IMG/VR virus record: IMGVR_UViG_3300022074_000287
Span: 1-28,132 of that record
Direction: 5' to 3' (one strand)
DNA from: a virus
Length of the DNA stretch: 28,132 bases
Shown here piece by piece: positions 9,178 to 17,030 of this stretch (position 1 is the first letter of the stretch; each line of letters starts with the position of its first letter). A program made the translations under genes and the position numbers. Under the pieces are notes generated by a model, which was not told where the DNA came from, ran no database searches, and was given only the letters and a program-made list of their open reading frames with translations.

Positions 9178-11938
9178 AAAATATAGAGGGGTACTAAACG
9201 AAAGTTTTTCCAAAAACCAATTCGTTAGAGATGCTCGTATTGCACATCCCCACCTTATCACTCAATTCAATGGATTTAGTGATACTGTATCAATACTTAA
9301 AAGCAAAGGCATGATATCTGAAGAAGATAAATTACCTGAATATGCTGAATTTGATAATATATCTGACGAAGCCATAAGAAGAGGTATCGATGCAGAATTA
9401 GAAGGAATGGGGCTAATGTCTCATGACAAGGTATCTGAGGAAGATCAAGCCAAAGCAAAAGATAAAGCTATAAAAAATCTTAAAAAAGATCCTTTACATT
9501 ATATAAATCTACTATCAGGCGAGTCTAGTAAGGTCGATAAGCATGATAAACCAGTAGAGTTTAAGAAAGGAAAAGAAGTAGATACTTTTAACGGTATGAA
9601 AAAAGCTACTTTAAAAGAAGAAGTAGGTTTGGAACAATTAAAAAAATCTATATCTAAACAATTACCATCAAAATTAGATGCACACGCAGTAGACGGAGTT
9701 ATTCATGATATATTCACAGATGCTGAGGTCTTACAAGACGAGCAACCAGGCACATCAGCAATAGTTGCACTATATAACACTTCCGAAATGTACGAAGAGG
9801 AATATGAAGACGAAGGACAAGACGAAGAATTAGCAATCGCACAAAAAATTACTAAAATTTTAGAGCCTGCTTATATGAAGTCTGAAAATGTAGACGAGGG
9901 AGTAGCAAAGAAACTTGATATGATTAGACAACATCTACATAAAAAGTTTACTGATCCTAATAACCCTAAGAATAAAGTTATTGATGATAAGATGATAGAC
10001 GGATTCTTTTCAGTGGCTCCAGACAATCTTTTAGATATGGATATGGACGAAGTTGAAAACGAGTACGATCTTTATGTCGATGCTAATTACGATAGAGTTG
10101 ACGAAAAAATAGCTAAATCAGTCGATGATGTTATTGATCCTGCTGACTACGGAGATATAGGTAGAGGGTATTTAAAAGGATTCAATAAACCTCATTCCCT
10201 TAACGATGATGATTTAGAAACTCTTGGCCGTAAAGTAGTAAAGTCTTTATATAAAGGAGACTTTGATGCTGCTAAAGCTAAGTTTGTAGGAGAAGTAATG
10301 GGTATTGATAGAAAAGGAAATAAAAAACCTGGTGATAGTCCAAGTAATTATACAAAAGCAAATGAGCAAATGACTGACCAACAAATGGCAGACATTGCTA
10401 AATACGGTAGAGAAGATAAACCAGTAAAAGCATTTAAACCTGGAGATAATTGGTCCAACGATTTCGATTACGAAGGTATGCTAGAGTTTGGTATGAAAAT
10501 TAGATTGAATACTCCTATATCAACATTAAAAGCATTATATAGTTCTTTTGAAGATGTAAACTACCATACTGAAAATAGTCACTTAGGTATGGCTATTGAT
10601 GCTATAGAAGCAAGAGATAAATCAGAAGCTTTAGATCATATCAGAAACTTTAAAAAAGCAATTAAGCAAACTTTAGTACAGTTTAACGAAGGAGCTAATC
10701 CTAATAGAAGAGAGTTAGAAGAAGCTGGGGTAGTAATCAGTGAAAGAGTAGGCGGATTACAAGAATTTATTTCATTAATAGAAGATAGAGCAGATGATAC
10801 TGGTTTCGAACCAAGAGAAGAAGCTGCTGAAGTAATCGAAGCATTAGCAGATCATTATAAACTAAATCTTAAGATGATTCAAGATTATATTGATTCTGAC
10901 GATCCAGTTAATCCATTTGCAGATCCTGATGCTCCTAAGATGAATGAAGGTATTAAACAAGCGGTAAAAGAAGGCTTATTTGATAGAATAGGAGCTAAAC
11001 TTAAAGGAGGAATGGCTTCATTAGGTCAAAAAGGTAAAAACTTTATGGCGTATATGAAAGGAGATAAAGATGCTATTAAAGACCCAGCAATTGCAAAAGC
11101 ATATGCTCAAGTTGCTAGTGTATCTAAAGAGTTTGAAAAATCATCTACAGAAACTATTAATGATTTAAAAAAATTATTTCCTAGCTCTGTAATGAGTAAA
11201 CTTCCTGAAGAGGCACAAGAAATGCTTAAACAGTATTTTAATGGAGTTACTTCGGTACAGCAGCTCAGCAGCCAATTTGCTAACTTAAATGTTAACACAG
11301 CATCAGGTCCAAAAGATCAAGGTATTGCGTCTGAAGGAGATGTTAATGAAGAGCCAAACGAAGGAAATAAATTTGAAGCTGAAAGATTAAAAGCTATCAA
11401 AGCAGGTGCTGATCATTTTGAAGTAGACGGCAAAAAGTTTCCGGTAAAAGGAGTAGGAGCTGATGATAAGAAAAGAGCTGCTATGGCTAAAGAAAGTATC
11501 AAAGCTATAATAACTAAGATACTTGAAGAAGGTGTAGTTAATGAAGCAGCTACTCAAGAATTAGCTAAAATGGCCGATAGCTATGCTGGATTTGATGGAA
11601 TGAAAGCAGTAGTGATGACATTACAGGATATAGTAACAGATATTGAAAGATATTACGAAAATACTAGAGGTAAAATCCAAAAAGCTTTTGACTCTATGGG
11701 TGAAGTAAGAAATGAAGAAGGATTAAAAGTAGGAGGCTTTTTATCCCCAGCAGTTGAATCAGCGTTTAATAAGGATTTAAGACCTGCTATCAAGCACGGC
11801 TTTACTAAAGGTTTAGAACAACCTAGGGTAAAAGTACTTTCGCAGGCAGATTTAGACGCAGCTAGGATGGGAGGATCCGTAGCTGAAGCAGAACCAAAAC
11901 AAACTGTTTACTCCCCAGTAAACGAAAAAAAGAAATAA
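9161..11938 (+). CDS. Large modular head-region protein of unknown function
   Basis: The protein has 925 residues and overlaps the end of the preceding gene by 17 bases in another frame. It begins MKTLTEKYRGVLNESFSKNQ, an amphipathic helix with an LNE site, followed by a compact block with ARIAHPHLITQFNGFSDTVS. Acidic linkers separate further blocks: about 440-510 (with NDFDYEGMLEFGMKIRL), 660-715 (PEEAQEMLKQYFNG), a short module at about 745-770 (FEAERLKAIKAGADHFEVDG), and a C-terminal helical domain at about 800-900. It has no membrane segment and no enzyme motif that I recognise. Several blocks recall segments that recur in other marine phage head-region proteins (memory only). Position before the protease and the N-terminal site suggest a prohead core or injected protein. 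Confidence 0.85.
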   Translation: MKTLTEKYRGVLNESFSKNQFVRDARIAHPHLITQFNGFSDTVSILKSKGMISEEDKLPEYAEFDNISDEAIRRGIDAELEGMGLMSHDKVSEEDQAKAKDKAIKNLKKDPLHYINLLSGESSKVDKHDKPVEFKKGKEVDTFNGMKKATLKEEVGLEQLKKSISKQLPSKLDAHAVDGVIHDIFTDAEVLQDEQPGTSAIVALYNTSEMYEEEYEDEGQDEELAIAQKITKILEPAYMKSENVDEGVAKKLDMIRQHLHKKFTDPNNPKNKVIDDKMIDGFFSVAPDNLLDMDMDEVENEYDLYVDANYDRVDEKIAKSVDDVIDPADYGDIGRGYLKGFNKPHSLNDDDLETLGRKVVKSLYKGDFDAAKAKFVGEVMGIDRKGNKKPGDSPSNYTKANEQMTDQQMADIAKYGREDKPVKAFKPGDNWSNDFDYEGMLEFGMKIRLNTPISTLKALYSSFEDVNYHTENSHLGMAIDAIEARDKSEALDHIRNFKKAIKQTLVQFNEGANPNRRELEEAGVVISERVGGLQEFISLIEDRADDTGFEPREEAAEVIEALADHYKLNLKMIQDYIDSDDPVNPFADPDAPKMNEGIKQAVKEGLFDRIGAKLKGGMASLGQKGKNFMAYMKGDKDAIKDPAIAKAYAQVASVSKEFEKSSTETINDLKKLFPSSVMSKLPEEAQEMLKQYFNGVTSVQQLSSQFANLNVNTASGPKDQGIASEGDVNEEPNEGNKFEAERLKAIKAGADHFEVDGKKFPVKGVGADDKKRAAMAKESIKAIITKILEEGVVNEAATQELAKMADSYAGFDGMKAVVMTLQDIVTDIERYYENTRGKIQKAFDSMGEVRNEEGLKVGGFLSPAVESAFNKDLRPAIKHGFTKGLEQPRVKVLSQADLDAARMGGSVAEAEPKQTVYSPVNEKKK

Positions 11939-11939
11939 T

Positions 11940-12296
11940 ATGTTTAAAGATAAAGAATTAAGAGGGTATATAGGAGCCGCTACAGTATTTTTATTAGTAA
12001 TGGGTCTTTTATTATTTTTAGCCTTTTTTGAAATACCAGATACTAACAACGATATATTTAAAGTAATCGTCGGTATGTTAGTTGGTAGCTTATCAGTAGT
12101 TATTTATACTTTCATAGGTAAGAATCCTGAAGAAGTAGAAGCATTAAAAGCTAAAAATGAAGCATTAGAAGATAAAGTATCTGGTATGGTTGTTGAAAAA
12201 GACAAGTTAGAAAAGCTATTAAGAGATCTTCAAACTGAAGTAATAGATAAGTTATCTATAACAGGAGAAAAGTTTGAATTTAAAAAGACTAAATAA
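11940..12296 (+). CDS. Two-helix membrane protein with cytoplasmic coiled coil
   Basis: The 118-residue protein has two clear hydrophobic segments, residues about 10-31 (IGAATVFLLVMGLLLFLAFF) and about 40-60 (FKVIVGMLVGSLSVVIYTFI), joined by a short acidic loop. The Lys/Arg-rich N-terminus and the Lys after helix two predict both ends in the cytoplasm. Residues 62-104 form a heptad-like coiled coil (VEALKAKNEALEDKVSGMV). It lies 1 base after the preceding stop and 6 bases before the protease gene. Two readings compete: a holin with N-in/C-in topology, or a membrane anchor for prohead initiation comparable in role to T4 gp40. The location inside the head cassette favours the second slightly; neither is shown. 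Confidence 0.8.
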   Translation: MFKDKELRGYIGAATVFLLVMGLLLFLAFFEIPDTNNDIFKVIVGMLVGSLSVVIYTFIGKNPEEVEALKAKNEALEDKVSGMVVEKDKLEKLLRDLQTEVIDKLSITGEKFEFKKTK

Positions 12297-12302
12297 TAAA
12301 AA

Positions 12303-12881
12303 ATGGCACAATTATTAGTAGAAGTATCAACATTTAGACCTATAATCACCGAGTCAAAAACTAAACCTGGTGTATTTGAAGTTGAAGGTGTTATGCAAAG
12401 AGCAACAGCTAAGAATCAAAACGGTAGAGTTTATTCTAAAGCTATACTAGAAAGAGAAACTAAAAAATATATGGATGAATTCGTCAAAAACGGAAACGCT
12501 TACGGTGAATTAGATCATCCTGAATCTCCTGTTGTATCTTTAAAAAATGCTTCTCATATTGTAAAAGACCTTTGGTGGAATGGTAATGACTTAATGGGTA
12601 AAGTTGAGTTATTAAATACACCAGCAGGTAATATTGTAAAAGAAATAATCAAAGCAGGACATACTATCGGTATCAGTTCTAGAGGTACCGGATCAGTTCA
12701 ACAAACTAACGAAGGTAATTTAGAAGTACAACCAGACTTTGAATTAGTATGTTGGGACTTTGTCTCTAATCCATCTACTCACGGTGCATTTATGAACCCT
12801 ATATCGTTAAACGAAGCTAAAAAGAAAGTTTCTAAATATATGAATTTAGATTCTATTATTAACGATATATTAAGAGCATAG
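12303..12881 (+). CDS. 21: Prohead core protease (gp21-like)
   Basis: This serine protease acts inside the prohead, cleaving scaffold, core and capsid proteins after [LI]-x-E type sites and then itself, making room for DNA. The 192-residue sequence has the hallmark GELDHP with His72, a central strand region NGNDLMGKVELL, and ISSRG with Ser125/126 as candidate nucleophile. WDFVSNPS follows, where Asp152 may be the third member of the triad. The size is close to T4 gp21 (about 212). The N-terminus also contains LVE and ITE, potential self-processing sites. It is flanked by the membrane protein gene and a hydrophobic protein gene, and its stop overlaps the GTG of the latter (TAGTG). Confidence 0.95.
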   Translation: MAQLLVEVSTFRPIITESKTKPGVFEVEGVMQRATAKNQNGRVYSKAILERETKKYMDEFVKNGNAYGELDHPESPVVSLKNASHIVKDLWWNGNDLMGKVELLNTPAGNIVKEIIKAGHTIGISSRGTGSVQQTNEGNLEVQPDFELVCWDFVSNPSTHGAFMNPISLNEAKKKVSKYMNLDSIINDILRA

Positions 12882-13384
12882 TGAAACTTCACGATATTTT
12901 ATTAGAAAGCGACGAAACCGTACTCGGTCAAGAGTTGAAAGCAGCTTTCGATCAAGAAATGGAAGACGGTAAGTTAGATGAAGCTCTAACTGCTGTCGGC
13001 ATTTTAGGTTGGGCACTAGCTTCTAATACAGTATTAGATATCTTAGGTAAATATTCTGCTAAAGCACTAAGAAAAATGAACTTAGATAAAGCAGCAGATA
13101 AAGCAGAAGCTATACACGACTGGGCTCATAAAAATGAAAAAGCAGTAGTTAACGTTATTGCACAAGTTATATCACCTTTCGTAAAAGACGAAAATAAAAG
13201 AGCAAATATAGCAAAAGGGCTATTTATAGCAGTATTAGCTGCATTAGGATTAAAAGCAGGTATCGGAGCTCTAAATGCAATCAGAGGAGCAAACGTAGGT
13301 ACCGCAGCATTAGGACTTACAAAATCAGCACTCAAAGGTAGGGATATCGCTAACGTAGGAAAAGAAATTTTAGCTGCTGTCTAA
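12881..13384 (+). CDS. Hydrophobic head-cassette protein of unknown function, GTG start
   Basis: Translation begins at a GTG sharing one base with the protease stop, the only start giving the N-terminus MKLHDILLESDE. That start has an LLE site resembling those of neighbouring head proteins. The 167 residues then include hydrophobic stretches at about 36-55 (ALTAVGILGWALASNTVLDI), 88-100 and 112-130 (KGLFIAVLAALGLKAGIGAL), separated by basic amphipathic helices. The rest is Ala/Lys-rich with no Cys. It may be an internal head protein that interacts with membrane during ejection, or a core component. From memory, similar short hydrophobic proteins accompany gp21/gp22 in marine T4-like phages, with unknown roles. 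It is the last gene before a 119-base gap with regulatory signals. Confidence 0.75.
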   Translation: MKLHDILLESDETVLGQELKAAFDQEMEDGKLDEALTAVGILGWALASNTVLDILGKYSAKALRKMNLDKAADKAEAIHDWAHKNEKAVVNVIAQVISPFVKDENKRANIAKGLFIAVLAALGLKAGIGALNAIRGANVGTAALGLTKSALKGRDIANVGKEILAAV

Positions 13385-13403
13385 GTTTTCCGGAATAAGT
13401 ATA

Positions 13404-13411
13404 TATTTATA
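13404..13411 (+). promoter_or_regulatory. Putative late-promoter core TATTTATA upstream of scaffold gene
   Basis: The octamer lies in the longest gap of the head region, 92 bases before the gp22 ATG, farther than in the other gaps. A start here would give a leader of about 85 bases containing the palindrome and stem-loop listed separately. The promoter role is inferred. Confidence 0.45.
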
Positions 13412-13425
13412 TAAGAATATACAGT

Positions 13426-13437
13426 CAGTATATACTG
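13426..13437. repeat. 12-base perfect palindrome in scaffold leader
   Basis: CAGTATATACTG equals its own reverse complement. It lies just downstream of the putative promoter at 13404. It could be an operator or a second TATA-like element; AT-rich palindromes of this size can also be chance. Confidence 0.4.
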
Positions 13438-13462
13438 TATTAAATTTAACGAACTTTCCTAT

Positions 13463-13481
13463 TACGATTTAAATAATCGTA
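13463..13481 (+). promoter_or_regulatory. Stem-loop in scaffold gene leader
   Basis: TACGATT and AATCGTA form a seven-pair stem around the loop TAAAT, 22 bases before the gp22 ATG. The T-run comes nine bases after the stem, so it is a poor intrinsic terminator and is more likely a leader structure affecting translation or mRNA stability. Its function is not shown. Confidence 0.35.
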
Positions 13482-13503
13482 GAAATCAAAAATTTTTTTA
13501 AAA

Positions 13504-14583
13504 ATGGCAAATAAAGATTTATTCAAGCAAGCTATTGCTGAAGCTAAATCTGTGAGAGAAGCCGCTATCGCTAACGCTAAAGAAGCTTTAGAAGAGTCAT
13601 TAACACCTCACCTAAAGGACATGTTAGCTGCTAAACTTCAAGAAATGGACAACGAACATATTGAAGAAGAAGTAGTAAACGAAGCTGAAGTAGAAGAAAC
13701 TATCGACGAAGCTCCTGCAAAGGAGAAAGAGATGGAGGAAGCTATGAAAGACGACGACATGGACGAAGGTATGAAGGATGATGACATGGACGAAGCACAC
13801 CACGATGACGATATGGAAGAAGCTCACGGAGACGAAGACGAAGCAATGGAAGAAGCTGAGGATGACTCAGAAGAATCTGAGGACGAAGCCGAAGGCGACG
13901 AAGAAGCTGAAGAAGCCGAGGAAGAAGATGTAGAGGTAAAAGACATGGAAGTCGAAGACCTTAAAGATCTTATCCGCGACATCATTGCTCAAGAAATGGG
14001 TGACGGTGGCGAAGAAGAAATAGACGATCCTGATATGGATGCAGGTGCAGAAATGGAGCCAGCGATGGACGGCATGGACGCAGGTGCAGAAGAGGAAGAA
14101 ATCGATCTAGACGAATTGTTAGCCGAGTTAGAAGCAGCTACTAACGAGGAAGTAACCGAAGAAGAAGTAACAGAAGAAGTTGAAGAAGAAATTGTTGCTG
14201 AAGAAAAAGTTAAGGAAGAAGATAATTCTGAATTAAACGAAGCTTTAGAAACAATCCAAAATTTACAATCTCAACTATCAGAAGTTAATCTTCTTAACGC
14301 AAAATTAATGTATGTTAACAAAGTATTCAAAGCTAATAACCTTAGTGAGAGTCAAAAAGTTAATATCATCGCTGCTTTCGATAAAGCAGAAACTGTTAAA
14401 GAAGTAAAATTAGTATTCGAAACAGTATCTGATAGCGTAGTAAATAAAAAAGCTACTAAAGTTAACGAAAGTAAATTAGGTATGGCTTCTAAGCCAACTG
14501 GAACTACTGCTACTAAACCAGAAGTAATTTCAGAAGTATCTGATGCGGTTAGAAGAATGCAAAAATTAGCTGGTATTATTTAA
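13504..14583 (+). CDS. 22: Prohead core scaffold protein (gp22-like)
   Basis: This is the main internal scaffold on which the capsid protein assembles; in T4 it is destroyed by gp21 during maturation. The 359 residues begin with a helix containing IAE at 11-13, an ideal protease site. Residues about 55-240 are extremely acidic, with imperfect repeats of DDDMDE and MDAGAE. The C-terminal third has a coiled coil and NLLNAKLMYVNKVFKANNL, a segment typical of T4-type scaffold, and ends in SDAVRRMQKLAGII. The RMQKLAGI tail is the family's hallmark, likely contacting the capsid protein. Codon use in the acidic part is richer in GAC/GAA than that of neighbours. It stands directly before the capsid gene, as in T4. 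Confidence 0.93.
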   Translation: MANKDLFKQAIAEAKSVREAAIANAKEALEESLTPHLKDMLAAKLQEMDNEHIEEEVVNEAEVEETIDEAPAKEKEMEEAMKDDDMDEGMKDDDMDEAHHDDDMEEAHGDEDEAMEEAEDDSEESEDEAEGDEEAEEAEEEDVEVKDMEVEDLKDLIRDIIAQEMGDGGEEEIDDPDMDAGAEMEPAMDGMDAGAEEEEIDLDELLAELEAATNEEVTEEEVTEEVEEEIVAEEKVKEEDNSELNEALETIQNLQSQLSEVNLLNAKLMYVNKVFKANNLSESQKVNIIAAFDKAETVKEVKLVFETVSDSVVNKKATKVNESKLGMASKPTGTTATKPEVISEVSDAVRRMQKLAGII

Positions 14584-14614
14584 ATTTTAATAACGAAATT
14601 AATTCATTTTAATC

Positions 14615-16180
14615 ATGGAAATTAACAACCTTTTAGAAAGCGCAAACGGCTACAAAGCTTTAAAAGCTGATGCAGCACGTTTGGCTGAGAAATGGTCTGC
14701 TTCTGGATTGCTTGAAGGATTGGAAGGTAAAGAAAAAGACACTATGTCTATCATGCTAGAAAATCAAGCAAAGCAAATCGTAGCAGAGCAATCATCTACA
14801 GGGACAGGCGCTATTAGCGCTACAAATGCTGGAAATGAGCAATGGGCTGGTGTTGCCTTACCGTTGGTAAGAAAAGTATTCGCTCAAATCTCATCTAAAG
14901 ATTTTGTCTCTGTACAACCAATGAACTTGCCTTCAGGGCTAGTATTCTACTTAGATTTCAAATATGGCAATGCTGTAAGTGGAAAATCATCTGGTGGAAA
15001 TATGTACGGTAACGTATCTACAGCTGGAGACAAAATGACAATTGCTGATGGAGACGCTTCTGGCGGTCTTTATGGTGCAGGTCAGTTTGGATACTCTATC
15101 AAAGAGAAAACTTCAGGTAACCTAGCCTTTACTGGCGGTACTGTTGATGCATCTCACGTTAATTATAGCGGTGCAGATATAAGTGGAAAGAAAGTTTATT
15201 CTTTCACTCCTCCTTCTGATGCTGATTTAACAGGTGTTAGAGCATTTAGAACTTCTTTAGCTGGTGAGTTATCAGAATTCAACCAAGTTTTAGCTGACGG
15301 CAAGATTCAAGTCGTTGCTGATTCTGTTGCTAACGGTAACTTAACTTTAAAGTATCACATTGCTCCAGCTGATAATTCAAGAGGTGACTTTGAAGATTCT
15401 TCTGCACCATCTGCAGGAAATGTTTCTTCTTTAGTTATCCCAGAAATCAACGTAGAGTTAAAATCTGAAGCAGTTGTTGCTAAGACTAGAAAGTTAAAAG
15501 CACAATGGACTCCAGAATTTGCTCAAGATCTTAACGCATACCACAGCATCGACGCTGAGGCTGAGTTAACGTCTTTATTGAGTGAGTACATCTCTATGGA
15601 GATTGACCTAGAAATTTTAGATATGTTAATAGCAGACGCAGCAACTGAAGAGTTCTGGTCAGCTGAGAACAATAAAGTATGGAACGGATCTGCGTTCGTT
15701 ACTTCATCTGCAGATTTCTATAATACTCAAGGACAGTGGTTCCAGACTTTAGGAACTAAAATCCAAAAAGTATCTAACAAAATTCACCAGAAAACTTTAA
15801 GAGGTGGAGCAAACTTCCTAGTATGTTCTCCATCTGTAGCTACTATCCTAGAATCAATTCCAGGATATGCAGCTAATACTGACGGAGATCAGGCTGAATT
15901 TGCGATGGGTGTACAAAGAGTTGGTCAACTTAACAGTAGATTTAAAGTATACAAAAACCCTTATATGACTGAAAACAGAATCCTTATGGGCTTCAGAGGT
16001 GGACAGTTCTTAGAAAGTGGTGCTGTATATGCTCCATATGTACCGCTAATCATGACTCCATTAGTATACGATCCTGCTTCCTTCACTCCAAGAAAAGGAA
16101 TCATGACTAGATATGCTAAGAAGATGATTAGACCAGAATTCTACGGAAGAATTAATATAGCAGACTTAGCTACTGTATAA
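14615..16180 (+). CDS. 23: Major capsid protein (gp23-like)
   Basis: The 521-residue shell protein has the HK97-type fold of T4 gp23. The N-terminal propeptide contains TMSIMLENQAKQIVAEQ; cleavage after Glu58 (VAE) would parallel the known gp23 processing site and leave about 463 residues. Downstream are the conserved LVRKVFAQISSKDFVSVQPM (residues 84-103) and a variable insertion region at about 125-275. The strongly conserved blocks KTRKLKAQWTPEFAQDLNAY and SLLSEYISMEIDLEILDML follow at about 290-345, then a C-terminal P-domain-like end with PRKGIMTRYAKKMIRPEFYG. It lies 31 bases after scaffold without its own promoter motif, so it is probably co-transcribed with it. More C-ending codons than neighbours fit high expression. 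A strong terminator follows. Confidence 0.96.
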   Translation: MEINNLLESANGYKALKADAARLAEKWSASGLLEGLEGKEKDTMSIMLENQAKQIVAEQSSTGTGAISATNAGNEQWAGVALPLVRKVFAQISSKDFVSVQPMNLPSGLVFYLDFKYGNAVSGKSSGGNMYGNVSTAGDKMTIADGDASGGLYGAGQFGYSIKEKTSGNLAFTGGTVDASHVNYSGADISGKKVYSFTPPSDADLTGVRAFRTSLAGELSEFNQVLADGKIQVVADSVANGNLTLKYHIAPADNSRGDFEDSSAPSAGNVSSLVIPEINVELKSEAVVAKTRKLKAQWTPEFAQDLNAYHSIDAEAELTSLLSEYISMEIDLEILDMLIADAATEEFWSAENNKVWNGSAFVTSSADFYNTQGQWFQTLGTKIQKVSNKIHQKTLRGGANFLVCSPSVATILESIPGYAANTDGDQAEFAMGVQRVGQLNSRFKVYKNPYMTENRILMGFRGGQFLESGAVYAPYVPLIMTPLVYDPASFTPRKGIMTRYAKKMIRPEFYGRINIADLATV

Positions 16181-16209
16181 TTCTAGATAGAAATCTAAAT
16201 TCTTAAGAT

Positions 16210-16236
16210 AGGGGCTTTTTTAGCCCCTTTCTTTTT
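16210..16236 (+). terminator. Rho-independent terminator after major capsid gene
   Basis: AGGGGCT and AGCCCCT form a perfect seven-pair GC-rich stem around five T residues, followed by TTCTTTTT. It lies 30 bases after the capsid stop and separates the head operon from phoH. It is one of very few GC-rich spots in the window. Confidence 0.9.
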
Positions 16237-16256
16237 GGACTTTAGCATCAATTCAC

Positions 16257-16264
16257 TATTTATT
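16257..16264 (+). promoter_or_regulatory. Putative promoter core TATTTATT before phoH
   Basis: This one-base variant of the intergenic octamer lies between the terminator and the phoH ATG, 25 bases upstream of the ATG. A gene isolated by a terminator needs its own promoter, which supports the call. Confidence 0.45.
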
Positions 16265-16289
16265 AGTATATAAATAATGTTGTTTGCTT

Positions 16290-16976
16290 ATGTCATCAAA
16301 CCATCATACAGACGAGGTCTTTGTCTTAAAAAGAAGACCAAAAGGTCCAATAAAGTTTAACGTTACTCTCAACGAAGAACAAAAAGAAGCTAAAGCATTA
16401 ATTCTCAGCTCTCCAATCACAGTACTTAAAGGTATGGCAGGTAGTGGTAAAACACTAGTTGCTACACAAGTAGGATTAGATTTACTTTTCAGAAAAGAAG
16501 TAGATAAAATTATAATTACTAGACCTACTGTATCTAAAGAAAGTATAGGCTTTCTTCCCGGAGATATCAGAGAAAAAATGGATCCTTGGTTAGCACCTAT
16601 ATATCATAATCTTTATATGCTTTATAATAAGGATAAAGTAGATAAAGAGATAGAAAAAGGTACTATAGAGATAGTTCCATTTGCTTTTATGAGAGGAAGA
16701 ACTTTTGTAGATTCATTTGTTATAGTAGATGAAGCTCAAAATGTTACTCATACTCAAATGGAAACTGTAATAGGAAGGCTTGGAAGAGGGAGTAAAATGG
16801 TAATATGTGGCGATATAGCTCAAATAGATTTGAAAGATAAAAGAGATACTGGATTTTCATTTTTAGCTAGGTTAGAAGAACAAGTTCAAGGGTTTGTAAC
16901 TCATTCTTTACAACAGAATCATAGACATGATATAGTAGCACCGATATTAGAAGTATATAAAACATTTAGAGATTAG
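16290..16976 (+). CDS. phoH: PhoH-like P-loop ATPase
   Basis: PhoH-like proteins are P-loop ATPases widespread in marine phages; a role in phosphate starvation or RNA metabolism has been proposed but is not settled. I place the start at ATG 16290, giving 228 residues, rather than an in-frame TTG two codons upstream. The sequence shows a Q-motif-like LNEEQKEAKALI, Walker A GMAGSGKT at 48-55, ITRPTVSKESIGFLPGD (76-92), FAFMRGRTF, Walker B FVIVDEAQN at 143-151, the sensor-like ICGDIAQIDL, and a C-terminal QNHRHDIV with basic residues. This is the ATPase core alone, without KH or PIN domains seen in longer members. It stands alone between a terminator and the neck genes. Confidence 0.94.
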   Translation: MSSNHHTDEVFVLKRRPKGPIKFNVTLNEEQKEAKALILSSPITVLKGMAGSGKTLVATQVGLDLLFRKEVDKIIITRPTVSKESIGFLPGDIREKMDPWLAPIYHNLYMLYNKDKVDKEIEKGTIEIVPFAFMRGRTFVDSFVIVDEAQNVTHTQMETVIGRLGRGSKMVICGDIAQIDLKDKRDTGFSFLARLEEQVQGFVTHSLQQNHRHDIVAPILEVYKTFRD

Positions 16977-17007
16977 TAAATACACTTCTCTTATTACAAT
17001 ACGTTAC

Positions 17008-17015
17008 TATTTATA
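17008..17015 (+). promoter_or_regulatory. Putative late-promoter core TATTTATA before neck operon
   Basis: The octamer (in the context ACTATTTATAATA) lies 15 bases before the ATG of the first neck gene and heads the run of tightly coupled genes to 23709. It is inferred from the repeated motif. Confidence 0.5.
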
Positions 17016-17030
17016 ATAAAACTATACTCG

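Noticed and set aside
13463-13500. Stem-loop plus T-run before the scaffold gene as an intrinsic terminator
   Set aside because: The stem is AT-rich and the T-run is separated from it by nine bases, so termination is unlikely; it is kept as a leader structure.
13624-13827. Minus-strand frame opposite the scaffold acidic region
   Set aside because: The product is a Phe/Val/His-rich antisense artefact of GAA/GAC codons.
16284-16286. TTG start for phoH
   Set aside because: An in-frame ATG lies two codons downstream; neither has a Shine-Dalgarno, and ATG is the simpler choice.
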